From Nitrospirota bacterium (GTDB taxonomy: Bacteria > Nitrospirota > Thermodesulfovibrionia > Thermodesulfovibrionales > JdFR-88), in contig JAKAMR010000008.1 in assembly GCA_021812785.1 (NCBI GenBank), forward strand, positions 1-43,760: a stretch of 43,760 bases of DNA, written 5' to 3'. Below are positions 23,692 to 32,223 of this stretch, piece after piece; the stretch's first letter is position 1; each line of letters begins with the position of its first letter. The notes beneath the pieces were generated by a model. The model did not search any database and was not told where the DNA came from. It saw only the letters and a program-made list of their open reading frames with translations. The position numbers and the translations under genes were made by a program.

Positions 23692-25155
23692 ATGGCTGAG
23701 AATACCGGTAACGTGCTTATAGTTGACGATGAACCGAACGCAGTAAAAGTCCTTTCCGAAATCCTTTCGATCGATGGTTACCGCGTCTTTAAGTCCTGCG
23801 ATGCCCGCAAGGCCCTTAACCTGGTAAAAACAGAATCGCTGGACGCGGTCATAACGGATTTGAGAATGCCGGAATTTGACGGTATGCAGTTTTTTGAGAC
23901 TATCCGAGAGGACCATCCGGACATCCCGATAATATTCCTTACCGGCTATGGCACGGTGGAATCCGCCGTCAGCACTATCACCGAAGGAGCATATTACTAC
24001 TTCATAAAACCTCCGGATTATACAAAGCTCAAAGGCGTGCTTTCAAAAGCGATCAATACGCGCCGCACTCTGCTGACCTTCCGGTCTCTCCAAAAAACCG
24101 GGGTTCTCGCAAGGACGATCCGGTCGCGGAGAATGAACCTCTGCGCCCCCCCTCCGCCCGAGAACGGCATTTTGCCGGGTGGCGTCAGGATACTGGGAGA
24201 CGACCCCGGCATGAAAAAGATATTGGAGACGGTGGAGTCCGTCAGAGACACGACCTCCAGCGTACTCATTACAGGGGAGACCGGCACCGGTAAGGAACTT
24301 ATAGCCAGGGCGCTGCACTATGGCGGAGTTAGACAACAGAGGCCTTTTGTGGCGGTAAACTGCGCGGCCATACCCCACGAGCTGCTTGAATCTGAACTTT
24401 TCGGGTATGAGAAGGGAGCGTTCACCAACGCAGTTTCCAGGAGGATGGGGAAATTCGAGGAGGCGTCCTCGGGGACCATTCTGCTTGACGAGATAAGCGA
24501 GCTTAGCCTTCCGCTGCAGGCTAAACTTCTCCGGGTACTCCAAGAAAGGGAACTGGAGCGTCTGGGGGGCGGGAAAAAAATAAAGGTGGACTTCAGGCTG
24601 GTTTCCTCCACTAACAGCTCCCTCGAAAAAGACGTCCAGGCTGGAAATTTCAGGATGGACCTCTTCTACCGGATAAACGTTGTCCATATTTCCGTGCCTC
24701 CGCTTAGAAAAAGGAAAGGGGACATCCCGGTTCTGGCCGGCGAATTCATAAGGGAGTTCTCTGAAAGGGAAAAAAAGGATGTTCAGGTTTCAGATGAGGT
24801 CATGGCCATGCTTTGTGATTATTCCTGGCCCGGCAATATCAGGCAGCTGAGAAACGTCCTTGAAAGACTGGTCGTTCTGTCAAGGACAGGAAAGATATCA
24901 TTGCGCGATGTGCCGGATGAGCTCTTCGCCTCCCGAACAGAGGCGCCAGCGTCCGCACCTCCAGTGTCCTCCCAGGCGCCGAACCCCGCTGAAAGGGGCG
25001 CGCAGACCCTGAGGGAACTCGAAGACCAGGCAGTTATGAACGCACTTGAAGAGTGCCGCGGCAACAAATCAAAGGCCGCAAAGATGCTGGGCATTTCCAG
25101 AAAGACATTCTACAAGAGACTGAAGGACATCGGACCGGGCCAAGTCCCCGCATAA
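23692..25155 (+). CDS. NtrC-family sigma-54 response regulator with a GAFTNA variant
   Basis: About 487 residues. The receiver (1-120) has the D12-D13 pair, acceptor D56 in V-I-T-D-L-R-M-P and the K-P-P motif. The AAA+ domain (about 165-400) has Walker A G-E-T-G-T-G-K-E, Walker B I-L-L-D-E-I, Arg finger region F-R-M-D-L-F-Y-R and W-P-G-N-I-R-Q-L. A Fis-type helix-turn-helix closes the protein (N-K-S-K-A-A-K-M-L-G-I-S-R-K-T-F-Y-K). The sigma-54-contact loop at residues 242-247 reads GAFTNA instead of GAFTGA. ATG 23692 sits 7 bases after GAGGGGG; the ATG two codons earlier is too close. It is a close architectural relative of the protein at 39889 and a good candidate to drive the sigma-54 promoters of the polysaccharide locus. 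Confidence 0.94.
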   Translation: MAENTGNVLIVDDEPNAVKVLSEILSIDGYRVFKSCDARKALNLVKTESLDAVITDLRMPEFDGMQFFETIREDHPDIPIIFLTGYGTVESAVSTITEGAYYYFIKPPDYTKLKGVLSKAINTRRTLLTFRSLQKTGVLARTIRSRRMNLCAPPPPENGILPGGVRILGDDPGMKKILETVESVRDTTSSVLITGETGTGKELIARALHYGGVRQQRPFVAVNCAAIPHELLESELFGYEKGAFTNAVSRRMGKFEEASSGTILLDEISELSLPLQAKLLRVLQERELERLGGGKKIKVDFRLVSSTNSSLEKDVQAGNFRMDLFYRINVVHISVPPLRKRKGDIPVLAGEFIREFSEREKKDVQVSDEVMAMLCDYSWPGNIRQLRNVLERLVVLSRTGKISLRDVPDELFASRTEAPASAPPVSSQAPNPAERGAQTLRELEDQAVMNALEECRGNKSKAAKMLGISRKTFYKRLKDIGPGQVPA

Positions 25156-25224
25156 AAGACACTTCTTTTTTATTCCTGCCATATTTTGGTAACATACGAA
25201 AAGCTCGGATATGCCGAAAATTAA

Positions 25225-26232
<1,008 letters not shown>

Positions 26233-26237
26233 CGCCC

Positions 26238-26278
26238 TCAAAATAAAAAAAACGGTAGTCTGTTTTTTTTTATTTTGA
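26238..26278. terminator. Bidirectional A/T terminator between galE and glmS
   Basis: TCAAAATAAAAAAAAC (26238-26253) pairs with the arm at 26262-26278 (one extra T) around an 8-base loop. It lies between convergent genes and gives a U tract in the stem for either direction. Confidence 0.8.
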
Positions 26279-26315
26279 ATTTTTGCTTTTGCCGGACCCG
26301 AAAAAGAAAAGCCTT

Positions 26316-28181
26316 TTATTCCACCGTCACGCTCTTTGCCAGGTTTCTGGGCTTGTCCACGTCGTTGCCATTCAAAACCCCGCTCCAGAATGCCAGAAGC
26401 TGCAGCGGTATCACATTTAAAAAAGGTGAAAGCGCCGGATGGGCCGGCGGCACCTCGATAACTTCGTCCGCCATGGCGCGCAAACCCGGCGGCTCATCCG
26501 TAATGACGATAACTCTTCCTCCTCTTGCCTTCACCTCTTCTATGTTTGAAAGCGTTTTTTCATAGAGGTTGTTCATCGGTGCTACGACCACCACTGGCAG
26601 CCCGCTTTCAATAAGGGCTATAGGGCCGTGTTTCATCTCACCGGCGGGATATCCCTCCGCATGGATATAGGATATTTCCTTTAGTTTGAGTGCGCCCTCC
26701 AGGGCTATAGGGTAGTTTATCCCCCTGCCCAGGTAGAGCATGCTGCGCGAGCCCCTTATCTTGGAGGCGATTTCCATTGTCTGCTTTTCGCACGCAAGCG
26801 CCTTTTCAATAAGTGAAGGCATCTTTTTAAGCTGGCAGGTTAGTGTTTCTGCCTCGGCGGCGATAAGCCTTCCCCTTTTCATTCCCAGCACAATGGCAAT
26901 AAGGCAAAGGGCTGCCAACTGCGCCGTGAAGGCCTTTGTGGAGGCAACGCCGATCTCGGGGCCTGCCCTTGTATAGAGCACGGCATCCGCTTCCCTTGAG
27001 GCTGTGCTCCCAACTACGTTGCATATCGTCATGGTAAAGACCCCTTTTTTCGAGGCCTCTCTCTGGGCGGCAAGGGTATCGGCGGTCTCGCCGGATTGTG
27101 TTATAGAGATGAAAAGGTTGTTCTTTTCAATCAGCTGCTCCCTATGTCTGAACTCCGATGCGATTTCAACGTCGACGGGTAAGTGGGCAAGTGACTCAAT
27201 GATGTATTTGGCGACAAGTGCGGCGTGATAGGATGTCCCGCACGCAGCTATATGGAGTCTCCTTAGCCCCAGGATCATTTTAGGCGTGAGTCCAAGTGAA
27301 TCGAGCATCATGACGGGGTTGTCCAGCCATTCGCGCATAGTGTCCCGGACCGTCCTTGGCTGCTCGTAAATCTCTTTGAGCATGAAATAGTCATACCCCT
27401 CTTTTTCGGCCATCTCCGGGGTCCATTCGATATCCACGACCTTTTGGCTGTCTCCTTCCGTCATCCAAGGTACGATAACGTCCGCACTTCTCTGGGATGC
27501 ATGCGCTGCAAGGGGCTCCAGCCTTGCGCGCCCCTTGCTCATGACGCACATCTGCCCGTCTTCAAGGAATATGAACCTTTTTGTGAACTGCAGGAACGCC
27601 GGTATATCAGAGGCAAAGAAAAATTCATCCAGACCCACTCCAATAACAAGCGGGCTCCCGTTCCTGACGGCATAAAGCTTTTCCGGGCATTCCTGGTTGA
27701 TTATGCCCAGAGCATAAGAGCCCCTTAAATCTGAGACAGCCCTTTTTATGGCGTCTTCAAAAGGCAGGCCCTTTTTCATATAGCTTGAGATGAGTCTTGG
27801 TATCACCTCTGTGTCCGTGTCGGAAGAAAACTCGTGTCCATCCGCGACGAGCCTCGCCTTCAAGTCCCGGTAGTTTTCGATGATGCCGTTGTGGACTACC
27901 ACAACCCCTCCGCAGGTGTGCGGATGTGCGTTTCTGTCGGAGGGAGCGCCGTGGGTAGCCCACCGCGTATGGCCCACGCCTATTCTTGCTTCCGGCACAG
28001 GCAGAGGCAGAATCTTACGCAAGTCTTCGATTCTCCCCTTTGTTTTTTTTATCTCGATGCCTTTTCCGTTTATATATGCCACGCCAGCAGAATCGTAGCC
28101 CCTGTATTCAAGTCTTTTTAGTCCGTCCATCAGCACCGTAAGAGCGCTTCTGTCCCCTATGTATCCGACTATGCCGCACAT
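26316..28181 (-). CDS. glmS: Glutamine-fructose-6-phosphate aminotransferase (isomerizing)
   Basis: About 621 residues; makes glucosamine-6-phosphate from fructose-6-phosphate and glutamine, the first step to UDP-GlcNAc. The start ATG 28181 is set by the catalytic Cys in M-C-G-I-V-G-Y-I-G and by AAGGAG upstream; the frame is open further upstream, but the nucleophile must become N-terminal. Glutaminase motifs (H-T-R-W-A-T-H-G, N-G-I-I-E-N-Y) are present. Two SIS domains carry C-G-T-S-Y-H-A-A and S-I-T-Q-S-G-E-T-A-D-T, and the end L-A-K-S-V-T-V-E is typical. It supplies the precursor for the UDP-GlcNAc-derived sugars of the nearby locus. No glmS ribozyme was recognised in the 230-base leader region. 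Confidence 0.97.
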   Translation of the reverse strand: MCGIVGYIGDRSALTVLMDGLKRLEYRGYDSAGVAYINGKGIEIKKTKGRIEDLRKILPLPVPEARIGVGHTRWATHGAPSDRNAHPHTCGGVVVVHNGIIENYRDLKARLVADGHEFSSDTDTEVIPRLISSYMKKGLPFEDAIKRAVSDLRGSYALGIINQECPEKLYAVRNGSPLVIGVGLDEFFFASDIPAFLQFTKRFIFLEDGQMCVMSKGRARLEPLAAHASQRSADVIVPWMTEGDSQKVVDIEWTPEMAEKEGYDYFMLKEIYEQPRTVRDTMREWLDNPVMMLDSLGLTPKMILGLRRLHIAACGTSYHAALVAKYIIESLAHLPVDVEIASEFRHREQLIEKNNLFISITQSGETADTLAAQREASKKGVFTMTICNVVGSTASREADAVLYTRAGPEIGVASTKAFTAQLAALCLIAIVLGMKRGRLIAAEAETLTCQLKKMPSLIEKALACEKQTMEIASKIRGSRSMLYLGRGINYPIALEGALKLKEISYIHAEGYPAGEMKHGPIALIESGLPVVVVAPMNNLYEKTLSNIEEVKARGGRVIVITDEPPGLRAMADEVIEVPPAHPALSPFLNVIPLQLLAFWSGVLNGNDVDKPRNLAKSVTVE

Positions 28182-28414
28182 TATTTTTTTCTCCTTGCTT
28201 TGGCTTGCAGTTTGTGAGAATAGAACTGCATTCAGGATCATGCCTCTGGAATAATAGTAGCAAGAAATATTCCCGAACGCACGTTGCAAAGTTGCTCCGA
28301 AAGTGCGGTGCCGGGGATTTTTATTTATTTGGATCAAGATATCAGGGAATGAAAAATTTCTCTTGAAGTTTCAGCCGGATTGGACTAAAAAGATAATGTG
28401 ACGCCCTTTTGCAT

Positions 28415-29461
28415 ATGAAAAGATCACACAAATTCAGCACTGACGGAAAGCTGCGCATAGACTGGTTTGAAGACAGCCTGTCGGGGTTGTTCGGTTTCGA
28501 TCGGGCAAATTCGATAGGCAGGAAATACTATGAAGTGTTTCCGAGGATTACCATCGGGAAGAAGGATGCAGTCCTTATGGCGGCTCGCGGCGAGGCGCCC
28601 GTGAGGCTCAAAGATAAATGCTTCAAATTTTCAAATGGGCAGTTCTTTGCCGACGTCGTAATTCGCCCGCGCAGACCCCGGCCCGGCGCAAAGGTATTTA
28701 TTTATCCCAAGAATTCATGCGAACTCGCTAGTCAGCTCCATAACTCCCAGCCCCTCATTGACATAGGTAAGATCGCCTCGATACTTGCCCACGGCGTCAG
28801 GAACCCGCTTAATGCCATCAAAGGCGCCGTGGTCTACCTGCGGGACAGGTATCCGTCTGAGCAGCCGCTGCTTGAGTTTACGAACCTTATGGAGGATGAG
28901 ATAACCCGCCTGGACAAGTTCATAACCAGTTTTCTGAGCACCTCCATAGCCGAGGCCGCGCAGGAGGTCGACCTGAACCAGATAGTAAAAAAAATTGAGG
29001 TTTTTATTTCGCTGCAGTCCATTTCGAAAGACGTGAAATCCAGATTCCGTTACGGCGGCGTGCCCCTTGTTTTCATAAACCCCTTTCAGCTCGAACAGGC
29101 CATCCTGAATGTTGTCAACAACGCACTGGAGGCCATGAGCAGTGGGGGGACCCTCTCAGTAAGTACTTTTTTCGAGAAGGATGGCGATTCGCCTGACGGC
29201 GGGTTTGCGGTAATCGCAATATCAGACACTGGTGCGGGCATACTGGGGATGGCCATAGGGAACCCTGCCGGCGGGAATTACCCGGCCGGCTGCAGCCTTG
29301 CAGCCAAGGCCAAAGGCAAGGGATTCGGCCTTTTCCTTACCCGTGAGATAATCCGTTACTACGGAGGGAGACTGCAGATAGAAAGCAGGCAGGACGTAGG
29401 CACTACCATCAGGCTCTGTATTCCCTCCGGACATGGCCGCGCTGCCGGGGCATCCCGGTAA
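28415..29461 (+). CDS. Soluble histidine kinase (PAS-like, HisKA, HATPase)
   Basis: About 348 residues, no membrane segment. Residues 1-100 are PAS-like (D-S-L-S-G-L-F-G-F-D-R-A-N-S-I-G-R-K-Y-Y-E-V-F-P). HisKA has phospho-His H126 in L-A-H-G-V-R-N-P-L-N-A-I; the His is followed by Gly-Val where NtrB-like kinases have Glu-Ile/Val. The HATPase has N-V-V-N-N-A-L-E-A-M, D-T-G-A-G-I and G-K-G-F-G-L-F-L-T. The G1-G2 loop holds an unusual Gly/Ala/Asn-rich insert (M-A-I-G-N-P-A-G-G). The overall class is NtrB-like, so it is a plausible partner for the two NtrC-type regulators at 23692 and 39889; this pairing is inferred from proximity only. The start is ATG 28415, or TTG two codons earlier. Confidence 0.88.
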   Translation: MKRSHKFSTDGKLRIDWFEDSLSGLFGFDRANSIGRKYYEVFPRITIGKKDAVLMAARGEAPVRLKDKCFKFSNGQFFADVVIRPRRPRPGAKVFIYPKNSCELASQLHNSQPLIDIGKIASILAHGVRNPLNAIKGAVVYLRDRYPSEQPLLEFTNLMEDEITRLDKFITSFLSTSIAEAAQEVDLNQIVKKIEVFISLQSISKDVKSRFRYGGVPLVFINPFQLEQAILNVVNNALEAMSSGGTLSVSTFFEKDGDSPDGGFAVIAISDTGAGILGMAIGNPAGGNYPAGCSLAAKAKGKGFGLFLTREIIRYYGGRLQIESRQDVGTTIRLCIPSGHGRAAGASR

Positions 29462-29616
29462 GCAGGCTAAAAGAACAAAGTCCATTTATCCCCTTTGTTT
29501 CTTTTTTCCACAAAGTCCTAAGATACAGATGTATCCATAATAAACAGCTCAGATCTCCGCGTAACATGCATTCCTTTTCTGCCTGGTCAGATTGCAAATA
29601 AAACAGCTCTCAGAGT

Positions 29617-29639
29617 CTATTTTCCAATATTGAAAATAG
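29617..29639. promoter_or_regulatory. Dyad-symmetric element abutting the wbpA -24 box
   Basis: CTATTTT (29617-29623) and AAAATAG (29633-29639) flank the palindrome CAATATTG with one extra C. The right arm ends on the first G of the -24 box, so a protein bound here could occlude or aid sigma-54 polymerase. Function inferred only from position and symmetry. Confidence 0.5.
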
Positions 29640-29653
29640 GTACAGTAATTGCT
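29639..29653 (+). promoter_or_regulatory. Sigma-54 promoter of the wbpA operon
   Basis: GGTACAGTAATTGCT: GG at 29639-29640 and TTGC at 29649-29652 fit the -24/-12 register with exact spacing. Predicted transcription start about 29664, leaving a leader of about 56 bases before wbpA. Confidence 0.7.
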
Positions 29654-29663
29654 ATTTAAGGCT

Positions 29664-29719
29664 GAGAAGGCCGCAACGCCATGAAGGCTGCGCAATTACG
29701 AAAGGCGGAGTGAACGGAA
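29664..29719 (+). promoter_or_regulatory. wbpA leader: hairpin followed by AAGGCGGAG
   Basis: A bulged stem (GCCGCA..GCC / GGC.TGCGC, about 29670-29692) is followed by AAGGCGGAG at 29702-29710. The same 9-mer begins the conserved element at 35804 and 41881. Here it is also well placed (9 bases) to serve as the wbpA Shine-Dalgarno, so the two roles cannot be separated. Confidence 0.45.
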
Positions 29720-31030
29720 ATGGAAAACGGTTTAAAAAAAGACGCAGAGCGTGAACATTTGAACGCCGGAATAATAGGTCTGGGATACGTGGGACTGCCT
29801 ATTGTTCTTGAAATGTGCCGGGCGGGGTTCACTGTTACAGGTTTTGACAAGGACCGGGAAAAAATAAGAATGCTCAAGGAAGGCAGTAGCTACATAAAAC
29901 ATATAGAGTCTTCCGCTATCAGTAAGAATTTGCATTGTTTCACTCCAACAACCGATTTTTCGCAGCTGACCCAGATGGATTATATCGTAATATGCGTGCC
30001 GACCCCGTTGGATGAACACAGGGAACCGGACCTCTCGTACGTCCTGGATACCGTTCGGACCATAGCCAGATACCTGAGAAAAGGCCAGGTCATCATCCTT
30101 GAGTCTACCACCTATCCGGGGACGACAGATGAGGACATGAGAATGATACTTGAGGAGACCGGGCTCAAGGCGGGAGTGGACTTCCATCTTGCGTTCTCCC
30201 CGGAGCGCGAGGACCCGAATAACGGCCATTTTTCCATGCGCATGATACCAAAGGTCGTAGGCGGCTATACGCCTGCGTGTCTCGAGAAAGCCGTCTATAT
30301 GTATAGCAAGATCGTTGACAAGGTTGTTCCCGTCTCATCAACAAGGGTGGCTGAATCGGCAAAACTCCTTGAAAATATTTATCGTGCCGTAAACATAGCG
30401 CTGGTCAACGAGCTTAAAGTCCTCTTCGACAGAATGGGCATAGACGTATGGGAGGTCATCGACGCCGCTAGGACAAAGCCTTTCGGTTTCCAGGCGTTCT
30501 ATCCGGGTCCCGGCCTAGGCGGTCATTGCATCCCCATAGACCCATTTTATCTCACATGGAAAGCCAGGCAGTACGACATACACACCAAATTTATCGAACT
30601 TGCCGGAGAGATAAATACATCCATGCCGTATTACGTGGTGGAAAAGATCTCGGAAGTCCTGAACGGGAAGGGCAAGACCATAAAAGGGGCAAAAGTTCTC
30701 GTGCTCGGCGCGGCTTATAAAAAAGACGTCGACGACATGAGGGAATCTCCCTCGCTTAAGCTTATGGGGCTATTGACAGAAAAAGGCGCCCAGGTAGACT
30801 ACAACGATCCGCACATACCGCAGATAGCAAAGCTGCGGAAATATGATCTGGACAAGAAGTCCATACCGCTGACGGCAGAGAACCTCCAAGGCTATGACTG
30901 CGCGGTTATAGCCACCGACCATTCAGCCTATGACCCTGATTTCATAGCGGGCAACTCGCAGATAGTCATAGATACCAGGAACCTCATAAAAAACAGGCTG
31001 GCCTGGAATGGAAAAGTAAGAAGGGCCTGA
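29720..31030 (+). CDS. wbpA: UDP-N-acetyl-hexosamine 6-dehydrogenase (WbpA/WecC family)
   Basis: A 436-residue nucleotide-sugar dehydrogenase that oxidises C6 of a UDP-sugar twice with NAD+. Markers: G-L-G-Y-V-G-L-P near residue 18, C-V-P-T-P, E-S-T-T-Y-P-G-T-T, F-S-P-E-R-E-D-P-N, the Lys of A-E-S-A-K-L-L-E-N-I, the catalytic Cys in G-P-G-L-G-G-H-C-I-P-I-D-P, and D-D-M-R-E-S-P. S-P-E-R-E-D-P and the following genes favour UDP-GlcNAc as substrate, making UDP-GlcNAcA, over UDP-glucose or UDP-ManNAc. It opens the operon with wbpI 2 bases downstream. The ATG at 29720 lies 9 bases after GGAG. Confidence 0.92.
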   Translation: MENGLKKDAEREHLNAGIIGLGYVGLPIVLEMCRAGFTVTGFDKDREKIRMLKEGSSYIKHIESSAISKNLHCFTPTTDFSQLTQMDYIVICVPTPLDEHREPDLSYVLDTVRTIARYLRKGQVIILESTTYPGTTDEDMRMILEETGLKAGVDFHLAFSPEREDPNNGHFSMRMIPKVVGGYTPACLEKAVYMYSKIVDKVVPVSSTRVAESAKLLENIYRAVNIALVNELKVLFDRMGIDVWEVIDAARTKPFGFQAFYPGPGLGGHCIPIDPFYLTWKARQYDIHTKFIELAGEINTSMPYYVVEKISEVLNGKGKTIKGAKVLVLGAAYKKDVDDMRESPSLKLMGLLTEKGAQVDYNDPHIPQIAKLRKYDLDKKSIPLTAENLQGYDCAVIATDHSAYDPDFIAGNSQIVIDTRNLIKNRLAWNGKVRRA

Positions 31031-31032
31031 TC

Positions 31033-32169
31033 TTGGCGGAACCCGTTTTTAAAGCTGCCACTATAGTGGGAGCACGCCCGCAATTTTTAAAATATTTTCC
31101 GCTGGCCAGGGCAATCGAAAGCCATAATAAGGAATATCCATGGAGGCCGGTTTCGGATATCCTCATCCATTCGGGGCAGCATTACGACTATGCCATGTCC
31201 AGGATATTTTTTGATGAGCTTGGCATCCGGGAACCGGAATATCACCTTGGGGTGGGCTCTGGAAGCCACGGCGCACAGACAGGACAGATCATGGACAGGA
31301 CGGAGCAGGTCCTGATGAAGGAAAAGCCGGATATGGTAATAGTTTTCGGGGACACCAACTCCACCCTGGGAGGCGCACTGGCTGCGGCTAAACTGCACAT
31401 CCCGGTTGCCCATATTGAGGCTGGACTCAGGAGTTATAACAAAAAAATGCCGGAGGAGATAAACCGTGTGCTCACGGACCATGTCTCATCGTACCTGTTA
31501 TGTCCGGGGAAAAACGCGGTTTCGAACCTTATGAAAGAGGGTTTCAAGCCGGACGGCAGCGAAAGCAATCCGTTACCATGCGGACCAATAATGCCTGTGT
31601 CAGCCGATGAGCCGATTGTGGCCAACGTGGGGGACGTTATGTATGATGTGCTGTTGCACTCTATGAAGATAGCAAAAAAATCCTCTGTTATGGACGATTT
31701 GCCGCTTAAAAGCAAAGAGTACTTTCTTCTGACCCTGCACCGCGCCGAGAACACGGATGAGCCGGAAAGATTTCGTCAAATAGCTGGTTTCGTAAACGGG
31801 GTCTCAGAGGGCAGGACTGTTATTTTCCCGGCGCATCCGAGGACGGCCAAAAAAATCCTTGAGAATGGGAACCCGTTCAGGGAAAACATAAAAATAACCG
31901 GTCCCATGGGCCATTTTGATCTGTTGAAACTTCTTTCCAGAAGCACGCTCGTGCTTACCGATTCCGGAGGGCTCCAGAAAGAGGCTTTCTGGCTGAAGGT
32001 ACCCTGCATCACCTTGCGTGACGAGACCGAATGGGTGGAAACCGTGGAAAGCGGCTGGAACATACTGTATAAGAATTACACGGGTCCGCATAGTCCCTTA
32101 GCGGACAATTTCTGTTATGGTGATGGCAACGCTGCGGTCAGGATAATTTCAGTCCTGGCCCGGGTCTGA
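31033..32169 (+). CDS. wbpI: UDP-GlcNAc-type C2 epimerase (WbpI/WecB family)
   Basis: A 378-residue non-hydrolysing 2-epimerase with the family signatures G-A-R-P-Q-F, H-S-G-Q-H-Y-D, F-G-D-T-N-S-T-L-G-G-A-L-A-A, H-I-E-A-G-L-R, M-P-E-E-I-N-R, and late T-D-S-G-G-L-Q-K-E-A. It starts with TTG at 31033, two bases after the wbpA stop; no ATG lies before the first signature, and AAGGG upstream can pair with 16S rRNA. In this gene order it would act last, turning UDP-GlcNAc3NAcA into UDP-ManNAc3NAcA (WbpI), rather than making UDP-ManNAc (WecB). The assignment rests on context. Confidence 0.88.
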   Translation: MAEPVFKAATIVGARPQFLKYFPLARAIESHNKEYPWRPVSDILIHSGQHYDYAMSRIFFDELGIREPEYHLGVGSGSHGAQTGQIMDRTEQVLMKEKPDMVIVFGDTNSTLGGALAAAKLHIPVAHIEAGLRSYNKKMPEEINRVLTDHVSSYLLCPGKNAVSNLMKEGFKPDGSESNPLPCGPIMPVSADEPIVANVGDVMYDVLLHSMKIAKKSSVMDDLPLKSKEYFLLTLHRAENTDEPERFRQIAGFVNGVSEGRTVIFPAHPRTAKKILENGNPFRENIKITGPMGHFDLLKLLSRSTLVLTDSGGLQKEAFWLKVPCITLRDETEWVETVESGWNILYKNYTGPHSPLADNFCYGDGNAAVRIISVLARV

Positions 32170-32180
32170 TGCAAAAATAT

Positions 32181-32211
32181 GCGGGATTTTTAGAAATCCG
32201 CTAATTTTTTT
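32181..32211 (+). terminator. Intrinsic-terminator-like hairpin inside the operon
   Basis: GCGG-G-ATTT (32181-32189) pairs with AAATCCGC (32194-32201) around TTAG with one bulged G, followed by TAATTTTTTT. It lies in the 54-base gap between wbpI and the wbpBD fusion, where it would stop or attenuate transcription unless read through. Confidence 0.65.
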
Positions 32212-32223
32212 GAAAGGATTAAT

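Noticed and set aside
28182..28414. Possible glmS ribozyme in the glmS leader
   Set aside because: No recognisable ribozyme core; the element is largely a Firmicutes feature, and the gap is shared with a divergent gene.
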